A stretch of 64,000 nt of DNA from a virus. The notes beneath the pieces are model-generated. The model ran no database searches. It was not told where the DNA came from and was given only the letters and a program-made list of their open reading frames with translations. The position numbers and the translations under genes are program-made. Shown one piece after another: positions 1 to 6,156 of the stretch. Within the stretch, counting starts at the first letter, position 1; each line of letters begins with the position of its first letter. The stretch lies in IMG/VR virus record IMGVR_UViG_3300045825_000202, positions 1 to 64,000 of that record; one strand, given 5' to 3'.

Positions 1-40
1 ATTGGTTTATGTGTTTGACGAGTTTGCGCGACTGGAGTAA
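1..40 (+). CDS. 3' end of an unidentified protein (partial)
   Basis: An open frame enters from the left edge and ends in TAA at 38-40, with the last residues reading LVYVFDEFARLE. The GGAG inside its final codons serves as the ribosome binding site of the next gene, which starts two bases after the stop. Only about 12 codons are visible, so no function can be given. Confidence 0.5.
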   Translation, partial: LVYVFDEFARLE

Positions 41-42
41 CT

Positions 43-276
43 ATGAGTACAATTGAAGCATTAGAATTAGCAGTAGATACACTAAAAAGTAACTATAGTG
101 AAGAATACGCAGAAGTACTGAACACTTTAAATGACACAATCGAGTTTGAGAAGTGTAAGCTAGCTAAACTTCCAGTAGAGGGCTCTGTTAGGGCAACCCT
201 AGCAATTGACGCTATGATGAAAGAATATAATTATCCTTGTAATCCTGCTAACGCGGCTAGGTTGTATAATCAATGA
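43..276 (+). CDS. Small hypothetical protein, 77 aa
   Basis: The ATG is preceded by GGAG at a good distance. The stop overlaps the start of the following GIY-YIG gene as ATGA, which suggests translational coupling. The protein is acidic and mostly helical by composition, with one Cys near residue 38 and another near residue 66. I do not recognise a family. Its position just before a homing endonuclease, in the same operon, says little about its job. Confidence 0.7.
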   Translation: MSTIEALELAVDTLKSNYSEEYAEVLNTLNDTIEFEKCKLAKLPVEGSVRATLAIDAMMKEYNYPCNPANAARLYNQ

Positions 277-785
277 GTTACGGCATCTATAAAATTATGA
301 TTGGAGGCTTACCTTATGTAGGTAAGTCATCTAATATTGAGCAACGTTTCTTAAGGCACAAAAGTGCTTTTGAAGCAGGTACTCAAGCTGCTAAACTTCA
401 GGCGGCTTACGATAAGTATAAAGACGCTGAAATGTCTATACTAGAACATACTTATGTAGATAAAGACCTATTAGCTAGGAAAGAAGTTTTTTGGATTAAG
501 AAACTTAACTCTATTAATAATGGCTGGAATACTAGAGGTGATTCATCTGCGGACAAAGTATATACTTGGGAAGAGCAACAAATTCTAGCAGCTTTTATTA
601 TGATTCTAGATAAAGTACCTGATACTGATATTTGTGTAGAAACTGGACTAACCCCTAAGATGCTACAGACTATTAGGCAAGGTACTAACTATGGTTGGTT
701 AGCACTAGAATTCCCTAAAGAGTATAATCAGATGAGAGTATATACTAAACCTACGGGCTACTCAAAATATTATAAAAATTTCTGA
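273..785 (+). CDS. GIY-YIG family homing endonuclease, 170 aa
   Basis: The N-terminus carries the diagnostic pair GIYKI (residues 4-8) and YVGKS (about 15-19), followed by an Arg (R26) and His (H29) in the first helix. These are the conserved positions of the GIY-YIG nuclease fold. The C-terminal half (about residues 95-170) is probably a DNA-recognition region; no canonical NUMOD motif stands out. Free-standing GIY-YIG genes in phages usually cut intron-less or nuclease-less relatives and spread by repair. A related but distinct copy sits right after terL at 14,836. It overlaps the previous gene by four bases. Confidence 0.85.
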   Translation: MSYGIYKIMIGGLPYVGKSSNIEQRFLRHKSAFEAGTQAAKLQAAYDKYKDAEMSILEHTYVDKDLLARKEVFWIKKLNSINNGWNTRGDSSADKVYTWEEQQILAAFIMILDKVPDTDICVETGLTPKMLQTIRQGTNYGWLALEFPKEYNQMRVYTKPTGYSKYYKNF

Positions 786-845
786 TGCTAAAGCAATTTT
801 AATCGCTAAAATCTAAAATATACTACAAGCATAAAAATAATGCAC

Positions 846-874
846 TTTACAAATATGTTTTCATAAGGTATAAT
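846..874 (+). promoter_or_regulatory. Sigma70-like promoter before the rod-like RNA
   Basis: TTTACA at 846-851 and a perfect TATAAT at 869-874 are separated by exactly 17 bases. The predicted start is near 881, at the foot of a long hairpin. The next gene begins more than 400 bases downstream, so the transcript has either an independent RNA or a very long leader. Confidence 0.7.
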
Positions 875-1015
875 TGTATTAACAGATCTAAAAGATCATC
901 TGCATATCGATAGATATTTGTGAAACAGGCACATTTCCCCCGCTAGACTAGAGGGGCGGTGGAAATTTGTATTGTTTCTACAAATATCTATCTAGATACA
1001 TGCAGATTAATACAA
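875..1015 (+). ncRNA. Rod-shaped structured RNA candidate
   Basis: The region folds into one long interrupted hairpin. Pairs seen by eye are 874-882 with 1007-1015, 898-905 with 1000-1007, a 13-bp helix 909-921 with 980-992, 922-927 with 973-978, 933-938 with 961-966, and a GC-rich tip near 940-959. A small side hairpin (GATC, loop TAAAA) lies at 885-897. A strong promoter lies immediately upstream. The overall shape, a long rod with internal loops, is reminiscent of 6S-like regulatory RNAs, but I see no decisive sequence match. It may instead be a protective 5' leader. Bases 1016-1297 hold no gene; a weak stem (AATCGA/TCGATT near 1087-1120) is visible there. Confidence 0.55.
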
Positions 1016-1297
1016 TGAATAATTACGTAAAAAATTAAGAGATAAATTCTTGATTAAAAATGGGATTTCTACCGTTTAAGAAACTGAATCGACTTCCCCC
1101 ACTTTAAAAGGGTTTTCGATTGCTAAAAGTCTAATACAGGATGAACTATTAATATAACTTTCCCACTTACTAATATTCCCAGCTAAGGGATTCTTTAGCA
1201 TTACTAGAAACCACACCCATACTAGTAGCATTATACATTATAGCCCTGCATTCGCTATAACTTAGGGTCAAGAGATATATCTCAATAAAGGAATCAA

Positions 1298-2305
1298 ATG
1301 CCACGTTTCTCTCCCACTCGAAAAGTCTTTACTAGTGTAAGTAAGGATATCAAAGATATTCCATTTCAGGAAGTGTTTGAAATATACAAGGAAGCCCAAC
1401 AGCAGGTATTAGCAGATGCTGAAACCTATGCAGATGAAGTATATCAGACAAAGATTAAAAGACTAGAACAGAACTATAACGATAATAACCCGGAAGAAGG
1501 AGCCTATGAAGGTAACTTTGATGAAGTAGTAAGTAAGCCTAAAGTATCCGTACCTGCTGGTATGATAGAAAAAGCAACAACAGATGCTATCAATGCCGGT
1601 TTTCTAAAAAAGTACGGTATTGAGATACATTCAGATTGGATAATGCCACAAGTCGTAACACTACTAGGGTCGATGCCTACGTATAAGAATAGTAACGGAA
1701 AGTTATCTGGATTACAGTTTAAGCGTAATAACTTTACTAGTGATTGGCTTAAAGGCATCTTTACAATGACAATGATTAGTACTAAAGGTGGCTATCTAAA
1801 GTATATGTACAAATCCCCGGCAAAAGACTATGCCGCACTAACCCCTCTAGTATTATACTCTCAAAAGCTTGTTAAAGGTACATTATACAACGAGTGGGAT
1901 CCAGAGGAGATTGGTCATATTGTACATTCAGAACTTGCTGAGGCTATGTTATATGAAGTACCTGAACTTACTTTAGCTAATATTATTGCTAATCGTACTG
2001 AGGGGTTAACTATTAAATCTGGTGCTTCAAAAGGCGAGGTTAAGAACCCCCTAACCACTTCTAGGTTAACAGGATTATCAAATCCTGACTTTAGACAAAT
2101 ACCCTATCTAGTTCAAATAATGCTAACTCAAATATGGTTAGCGCATCCTGCTAATAGAACAAAGTATATGATCCTAGACCCTAGTAATTGGGATAATAAA
2201 GGGGGCATGCCTGTTCCAATCATTGCGGCAGATGTACTAAGAGGGCCTAATACGGGTACTGCCTCTTCTACATCTAGTAAGCTAGTTACAACAGGACTAT
2301 GGTAG
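1298..2305 (+). CDS. Hypothetical phage protein, 335 aa
   Basis: AAAGGA lies about 8 bases before the ATG. The N-terminal 70 residues look like a charged helical region with a coiled-coil character, followed by a mixed alpha/beta body and a Ser/Thr-rich tail (GTASSTSSK). There is no signal peptide or membrane segment. I do not recognise a family; it could be a structural or early protein. It is the only large rightward gene in the first 12 kb and is transcribed from the promoter at 846 through the structured leader. Confidence 0.75.
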   Translation: MPRFSPTRKVFTSVSKDIKDIPFQEVFEIYKEAQQQVLADAETYADEVYQTKIKRLEQNYNDNNPEEGAYEGNFDEVVSKPKVSVPAGMIEKATTDAINAGFLKKYGIEIHSDWIMPQVVTLLGSMPTYKNSNGKLSGLQFKRNNFTSDWLKGIFTMTMISTKGGYLKYMYKSPAKDYAALTPLVLYSQKLVKGTLYNEWDPEEIGHIVHSELAEAMLYEVPELTLANIIANRTEGLTIKSGASKGEVKNPLTTSRLTGLSNPDFRQIPYLVQIMLTQIWLAHPANRTKYMILDPSNWDNKGGMPVPIIAADVLRGPNTGTASSTSSKLVTTGLW

Positions 2306-2318
2306 TATAACTTAAACC

Positions 2319-2361
2319 TGACCCTAGGTTGCGCAAATAGATGCCTCGCTACTTAGGGTCA
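2319..2361. repeat. Single 43-bp palindromic element
   Basis: The element begins TGACCCTAGG and ends CTTAGGGTCA, so its termini are inverted repeats, and it is exactly 43 bp long. That is the same length and core as the unit of the tandem array that starts about 90 bp downstream. Related copies are scattered through intergenic DNA in this window. Confidence 0.7.
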
Positions 2362-2400
2362 TAATAAATTTACATAAACTTAGTGCCGAAGGCACCAATC

Positions 2401-2680
2401 TATACACCCTAGGGAATACCATTTGCTACACTTATGCGAAGCATAAACTCGCTACACCCTAGGGAATGCTATACTTATGCGAAGCATAAACTCGCTACAC
2501 CTTAGGGAATGCTACACTTATGCGAAGCATAAACTCGCTACACCCTAGGGAATGCTATACTTATGCGAAGCATAAACTCGCTACACCCTAGGGAATGCTA
2601 TACTTATGCGAAGCATAAACTCGCTACACCCTAGGGAATGCTATACTTATGCGAAGCATAAACTCGCTACACCCTAGGGT
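2401..2680. repeat. Tandem array of 43-bp repeats, five full copies
   Basis: Full copies start at 2452, 2495, 2538, 2581 and 2624, with degenerate partial copies at either end (2401-2451 and 2667-2680). Each unit contains the palindrome CCCTAGGG and a hairpin TTATGC-GAA-GCATAA. Copies differ at only one or two positions, for example CCTTAGGG in the second. Apart from the 2319 element, nothing else is visible between 2306 and 2723. It could be a binding-site array, a replication iteron block or a recombination hot spot. Confidence 0.9.
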
Positions 2681-2723
2681 CAGATTAACTTAAGTAATAA
2701 CCCAAATAATTCAAGTAAAAACA

Positions 2724-3071
2724 ATGAAATACTCACACGAGCTGACAACTAGGATTTTGCACTATTACGGCCCTGGGGGTCTTTCGGTGCCTGAAATCGC
2801 TAAGATCCTATCAGACGAATTAGGTGAAACAGTACCAGAACGGTCCCTAATTGCTAAACTTAGTACACTAGGGGTATACGTAAAGAAGCAATATCTTACT
2901 AAACGGGGAGAAATTCCAGTTCGAAAAGAAGAATATCTGCAGAAAATCGCAGATATCTTAGAAATTGACGTAGAAAGTCTAGAAAGCCTCTCAAAAGCTA
3001 ATAAAAACATCTTAATCCTTTTAGCTGGGTTAGTTAAGCCTATTACTAAAGAAATGCTAGAAGCCGAATAA
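2724..3071 (+). CDS. Putative DNA-binding protein, 115 aa, paralogue of the 7.1-kb gene
   Basis: The protein has an N-terminal helical segment resembling a helix-turn-helix (about residues 20-50: SVPEIAKILSDEL then RSLIAKLS). A YVKKxYxTKxG stretch follows, then a C-terminal helical part. The order RSxIAKLS, then YxK..Y.TK.G, then V.KE is shared with the leftward 125-aa gene at 7095-7472, so the two are paralogues. No clear Shine-Dalgarno precedes the ATG. A strong intrinsic terminator follows directly, so this is a monocistronic or last gene. A regulatory role is inference. Confidence 0.7.
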   Translation: MKYSHELTTRILHYYGPGGLSVPEIAKILSDELGETVPERSLIAKLSTLGVYVKKQYLTKRGEIPVRKEEYLQKIADILEIDVESLESLSKANKNILILLAGLVKPITKEMLEAE

Positions 3072-3107
3072 AAAAGCTGCTACAATTTGATTTGTAGCAG
3101 CTTTTTT
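3070..3107 (+). terminator. Intrinsic terminator after the 115-aa gene
   Basis: A 16-bp perfect stem (arms 3070-3085 and 3092-3107, GCTGCTACAA/TTGTAGCAGC core) with a 6-base loop ends in a run of six T residues. The A-rich 5' arm means it could also act on leftward transcripts. Confidence 0.9.
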
Positions 3108-3113
3108 AGTTTC

Positions 3114-3192
3114 TGACCCTATGGCTTGGCAAACTTACCTTAATTATAGATACTAAATGCTGGAAGCATAAACTTGCTACAACTTAGGGTCA
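3114..3192. repeat. Long variant of the TGACCCTA element
   Basis: TGACCCTA at 3114 and TAGGGTCA at 3185-3192 are inverted ends enclosing an ATGC-TGGAA-GCAT hairpin. This is the same architecture as the 43-bp unit, expanded to 79 bp. It lies just after the terminator of the 115-aa gene. Confidence 0.55.
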
Positions 3193-3331
3193 GGTAGATA
3201 GGCCCCCTGTTACGGACGATAGGGCTGGCGAGGTTCCTGAGTAAAAGTTTATTAGTATAGTTATCGATATTGCTAGCAATATCACTGCATTAAATAATTT
3301 TAGATAGATTGTGAAAACTAATTCCACGCAG

Positions 3332-3374
3332 CAGACTGTATGAGAAGGACAAGTCTGGCTGTAAATATCCTTCT
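3332..3374 (+). ncRNA. H-type pseudoknot in a gene-free stretch
   Basis: CAGACT (3332-3337) pairs with AGTCTG (3352-3357). AGAAGGA (3343-3349) pairs with TCCTTCT (3368-3374). The two stems interleave, with linkers of 5, 2 and 10 bases, which is classic H-type geometry. The surrounding 3193-3660 holds no gene. It has another palindrome (GATATTGCTAGCAATATC, 3267-3284) and TATAAT boxes at 3411 and 3591 without good -35 elements. Whether the region is transcribed is not shown. Confidence 0.45.
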
Positions 3375-3665
3375 AGAATTGGCTCGATAAATTTTTTCCG
3401 TTTATACTAGTATAATGCGAATTGGGTGCGTTAGCACAAACCTGCACAACTTAGGGTCAGAAACTAACTAAAAATATTATTGCTATGGTTATATGTTAGA
3501 ATATTTTAGTATAACATTTTTGTACTAGCACTACAATTGACCCTAAGTTACAGCGACTTGTCACACTAATGAGAATCCCTTCTAGATTGGTATAATTTTA
3601 GAAGTTTTAGAAGTTTTTAAGAAGTTTTTAAGAATCGCTACAACCTAGGGTCGAGAAATTTAGTA

Positions 3666-3694
3666 TTGACACTATGTTACTAAAGTAGTATAAT
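3666..3694 (+). promoter_or_regulatory. Perfect-consensus sigma70 promoter
   Basis: TTGACA (3666-3671), a 17-base spacer and TATAAT (3689-3694) match the consensus at all twelve positions. The predicted start is near 3701. No gene begins in the next 200 bases, so the product would be an RNA or a long leader reaching the 96-aa gene. Confidence 0.85.
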
Positions 3695-3700
3695 TAACGC

Positions 3701-3906
3701 ATACACCAAAGTATATAGAACTGGACAGTCTCTCGATTTATCGTTTGCTCGCTTGGTCCGACCGTGGTAGGTGCTTTAATAGAGTCCTCCTCCTATGTAA
3801 TAGTGATTGTAGTCCTTCGCCTGTACTCTATTTTAGTGAGTCAGGCTAAACGTATTTGTAGTAGAGGATTAGGGTCGCTAAAACCTAGGGTCGGGAAAAT
3901 TTAGTG
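3701..3906 (+). ncRNA. Predicted short RNA or leader with alternative hairpins
   Basis: The stretch downstream of the perfect promoter has no open frame. Two mutually exclusive helices are visible. AATAGAGT (3778-3785) can pair with ACTCTATT (about 3825-3832). The second strand of that stem can instead join a GCCTG-ACTC / GAGT-CAGGC helix ending near 3848. The competing folds resemble a switch, but no known riboswitch core is recognisable. Confidence 0.4.
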
Positions 3907-3935
3907 TTGACTTACGTTTGCAATTGCAGTATAAT
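3907..3935 (+). promoter_or_regulatory. Promoter of the 96-aa gene
   Basis: TTGACT (3907-3912), 17 bases, TATAAT (3930-3935). The predicted start near 3942 rules out the upstream ATG at 3918 as the translation start of the next gene. Confidence 0.85.
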
Positions 3936-3965
3936 ATACATATGCACTTACAAATGGAGAAATAT

Positions 3966-4256
3966 ATGCATAAAAATTTAATAGACGCCGGAGTTAATTT
4001 CCCAGTATGGTGGAACGAAGCATTAGTACTAGAAGCAATTTCCACACTAGATACTTTAGACTTATATGAGTATTTTAATAAGCCAAACGCAACTAGCTTT
4101 ACTAGGTTTATGAAACCGTATTTTCCAAATCGTCCAAGTAATATGCCTTATAGCAGGTACGTGCGTAACCTATTAGCAAATGGTGATGCACTAACTCGCT
4201 CGTTTGGCGCTGCATGCTTATATTATACACCCAATAGGGGGCCTAGTCAAGACTAA
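3966..4256 (+). CDS. Hypothetical protein, 96 aa
   Basis: Three upstream in-frame ATGs exist. The one at 3918 lies inside the promoter and the one at 3942 is at the predicted transcript start. I choose 3966 (MHKNLIDAGV) because GGAG sits 6 bases before it. The protein is rich in aromatic residues (FPVWW, MKPYFPNRP, YSRYVRN) and has no recognised motif. It is expressed alone from its own promoter and is followed by a bidirectional terminator, a pattern seen for small early phage proteins. Function unknown. Confidence 0.65.
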   Translation: MHKNLIDAGVNFPVWWNEALVLEAISTLDTLDLYEYFNKPNATSFTRFMKPYFPNRPSNMPYSRYVRNLLANGDALTRSFGAACLYYTPNRGPSQD

Positions 4257-4357
4257 GTTTCTATAGGTCGCCCTGAGTAAACGCTATTCTGACCCTAGGG
4301 TGCACATATAGATGCTAAAGCATTAACTTGCGTAAATATAGCATAACAGCTAAAACT

Positions 4358-4390
4358 AAAGCCGCTTTGACTATAAATCAAAGCGGCTTT
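4358..4390. terminator. Bidirectional intrinsic terminator
   Basis: A 13-bp perfect stem (4358-4370 with 4378-4390, core AAAGCCGCTTTGA) has a 7-base loop. Rightward it ends the 96-aa gene. Leftward it is followed by a T-rich AGTTTTA and would end the large RNA that comes from about 5446. Confidence 0.8.
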
Positions 4391-4480
4391 CTTGCGGAAC
4401 AAACTTTATAGGCTTGCTAGAACTATTAAGAGCGACCTAATAGTTTTTGGTAGTTCACTCACGACTTTCGTAATGAGTAT

Positions 4481-4542
4481 AGCTAGTGAAATCGAACTTC
4501 ACATTCCTGGTGAAAACCAGATACTTGTATTGTACTATAGCT
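4481..4542 (-). ncRNA. tRNA-like fold near the 3' end of the large RNA
   Basis: Read leftward from 4542: AGCUA, a short D-like segment, a CUGG/CCAG hairpin, a 4-base link, then a T-arm-like hairpin GUGAA-GUUCGAU-UUCAC (4486-4502). The last element, UAGCU at 4481-4485, pairs with the first. The T-arm abuts the closing stem as in a tRNA. The acceptor is only 5 bp, the anticodon arm is abnormal and the length is 62, so it is not a functional tRNA. Confidence 0.35.
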
Positions 4543-4963
4543 GTATTTTAAAAGACTTCTTTGTCTACTAGTAATCCCTTAGTGAGGACGTTTCTACCTG
4601 TTTCGGGTCAGGAATTAGTACAATGCGCTAATTACGCCCATCAAGTTTAACGTCATTGAGAGAAGACGATAGTAGCTAATACAATTTAACCTATCAAGGG
4701 CACTACTAGACCAAATTTAACCACTGGGTCGCGTGGAATGAGATTAACGTCATCATTTTAGACGTCGAATAGCTAGATTTACTTTCCTTTTAAGCTATAC
4801 TTAACATAGCACTATACCCTTAAACTATCGGTATTGAGGTGGCCGATATCAGTAAAGCTGATATACTCCTTTACTATAAGATCAAAACTAGGCGGGTATG
4901 GGAAGACCCGTGCGATTCGGACTAGTCCGAGCAGTTTGCGACTGAGCAATATTACTATTACTC

Positions 4964-5021
4964 CTTATAGTTTCGGCCTTGTTTAGGTAAGGCCTCATCA
5001 GAAGGTAACCTTTACCCTAAG
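4964..5021 (-). ncRNA. Type III hammerhead ribozyme
   Basis: Read leftward: stem III 5' strand CUUAGGGU (5021-5014), H17 = A (5013), and a stem I hairpin AAGG-UUA-CCUU. Then come core CUGAUGA (5001-4995), a perfect 6-bp stem II GGCCUU/AAGGCC with an 8-base loop, core GAA (4974-4972), and the stem III 3' strand ACUAUAAG (one A/G mismatch). All invariant core residues are present, and the cleavage triplet is GUA between 5013 and 5012. Loop I (UUA) can pair with UAA in loop II, consistent with the loop contact that speeds natural hammerheads. Confidence 0.8.
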
Positions 5022-5074
5022 TTGCATAAGTTCGTTAAGTAGGAGAGTACTCAAGCAGAACCAGCTGATGACTA

Positions 5075-5145
5075 TAGGGTTTCGACTATTATTTATGGAT
5101 GAACTAGTTCATCACTATGCGGCAAGTCTCATCAGAAGATTCCGC
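5075..5145 (-). ncRNA. Second hammerhead core (strand I, CUGAUGA, stem II, GAAA)
   Basis: CUGAUGA is at 5135-5129 and GAA at 5083-5081. Stem II begins with GACU (5128-5125) pairing AGUC (5087-5084) and encloses a GAUGAA/UUCAUC hairpin. No local stem I or III partner exists. Both can be supplied by the type III site downstream: ACCCUA (5080-5075) pairs UAGGGU (5019-5014), and GAAUCUU (5142-5136) pairs AAGGUUA (5012-5006) apart from the last position. The result is a type I-like arrangement around the same phosphate. Confidence 0.6.
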
Positions 5146-5452
5146 AGTCACTAGTCACTAGTGACGAAGATGGCCAGTGCTGAGGTTTGTCACTGTTTAA
5201 GGAATTAATTCGCAGCCGGAACTCCTAGCACTGTAGACGTTAGCGCGTTAGCGCAATTCTCTACAACTTAGTGTCCGGTGATATTTAAGCGACCTCATAA
5301 CCACCAAATTAATTAGATTGAGCGCATCGTCAAAACGTTATTACTAAGAATCATCGGTATTGAATCTTATACGCACTTCAAAATACTAGACTAACCTATT
5401 GCCTCCGGGTTACTTAGTGCGTATTGCGGTCGAAGCTAGGGTCTGTCTATCA

Positions 5453-5481
5453 ATTATACACTTTATTAAGCAGAGAATCAA
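5453..5481 (-). promoter_or_regulatory. Leftward promoter 1 of the large RNA
   Basis: On the minus strand TTGATT (5481-5476) and TATAAT (5458-5453) are 17 bases apart. The predicted start is near 5446. Confidence 0.75.
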
Positions 5482-5536
5482 GACAATTTTTTCACTATCA
5501 TATCAGTCAAAACGTTTCTTATATCTCTATGTATCT

Positions 5537-5566
5537 ATTATACACTACGAAGACCTAGCGACGCAA
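5537..5566 (-). promoter_or_regulatory. Leftward promoter 2
   Basis: TTGCGT (5566-5561) and TATAAT (5542-5537) on the minus strand, spacer 18. It lies about 85 bp upstream of leftward promoter 1 and is in the same orientation. Confidence 0.55.
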
Positions 5567-5638
5567 GTGTAAATTTTCATTACTTATTACATAAAATCTT
5601 TCGTATATGGTTATACTACTTTTCTTTTCTGATATATT

Positions 5639-5667
5639 ATTATACGATATTTTAAGATAGAATTCAA
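5639..5667 (-). promoter_or_regulatory. Leftward promoter 3
   Basis: TTGAAT (5667-5662) and TATAAT (5644-5639) on the minus strand, spacer 17. Confidence 0.6.
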
Positions 5668-5741
5668 GTATAAATTCTTGAATGTTACGAGTATTTATAC
5701 TTAGAAACTGAGTTGAACGGGTCTTTTGTTTTCATAAAATA

Positions 5742-5770
5742 ATTATAACAAATTTCAAAATTTTATTCAA
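5742..5770 (-). promoter_or_regulatory. Leftward promoter 4
   Basis: TTGAAT (5770-5765) and TATAAT (5747-5742) on the minus strand, spacer 17. The surrounding 5.46-5.80 kb is very AT-rich with no gene, so an AT-rich unwinding element is an alternative reading. Confidence 0.55.
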
Positions 5771-5890
5771 GTGGTTATTTTCATACTCTCATTAGTACTA
5801 AGTCACGCGGCCCACTAATATGTTTCTAGAAAATTCTATTGACCACTGGCGCTCAAATTGCTAGCAATTTGATAGCATAGGTATACTTAA

Positions 5891-6002
5891 GCGGTTGGTT
5901 ATATAAGCGGTGGATTATATAAGCGGTGGGTTATATAAGCGGTGGATTATATAAGCGGTGGGTTATATAAGCGGTGGGTTGTATAAGCGGTGGGTTATAT
6001 AA
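5891..6002. repeat. Seven tandem 16-bp iterons
   Basis: Seven head-to-tail copies of a unit close to GCGGTGGRTTATATAA are exactly in register. They differ only at the R position, the first copy (GGTTGG) and one G for A. The embedded TTATATAAG is also found twice, again 16 bp apart, at 6197-6221. Iteron arrays bind initiators or repressors. The AT-rich 5.46-5.80 kb next door would fit an origin, but that is inference. Confidence 0.9.
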
Positions 6003-6121
6003 CTTTATAAGCATGTACTGATATTCCAACTTGGCATGCTTGATGCTAAGGCATAAAATGTGCCAAGCCCTAGGGTCGACAGTAAAGCAAGATTCATACC
6101 AAGTATTTATTTTTAGCAAAG

Positions 6122-6150
6122 TTGGCACATCGCACAAATCAGCGTATAAT
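6122..6150 (+). promoter_or_regulatory. Promoter of a short terminated RNA
   Basis: TTGGCA (6122-6127), 17 bases, TATAAT (6145-6150). The predicted start is near 6157. Confidence 0.75.
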
Positions 6151-6156
6151 GAGGTT

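Larger units (their letters stand above)
4391..5446 (-). ncRNA. Large structured self-cleaving RNA candidate, about 1.1 kb
   Basis: No open frame of 60 codons or more exists on either strand from 4257 to 5930. The leftward strand starts at a TTGATT-17-TATAAT promoter (5453-5481) and ends at the terminator 4358-4390. Many perfect stems are visible: 5369-5377 with 5416-5424; 5232-5237 with 5260-5265 enclosing GCGC-GUUA-GCGC; 5098-5113; 4917-4930; 4893-4910; 4421-4428 with 4438-4445. The strand is assigned by two hammerhead cores (CUGAUGA...GAAA) that exist only on the minus strand. Known large phage RNAs such as GOLLD and ROOL are comparable in size, but I cannot show homology. A structured DNA role cannot be excluded. 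Confidence 0.7.

Noticed and set aside
2401-2680. CRISPR array
   Set aside because: The 43-bp units are head to tail with no variable spacers.
3411-3416. TATAAT as part of a promoter
   Set aside because: No acceptable -35 box at 16-18 bases; the same holds for 3591-3596.
4481-4542. A functional tRNA gene
   Set aside because: Short acceptor, abnormal anticodon arm and a T-loop starting with G; kept only as a tRNA-like fold.
5064-5072. CTGATGA on the plus strand as a third hammerhead core
   Set aside because: No GAAA partner or stem II follows on that strand.
5891-6002. CRISPR array
   Set aside because: Units of 16 bp with no spacers; too short and contiguous.
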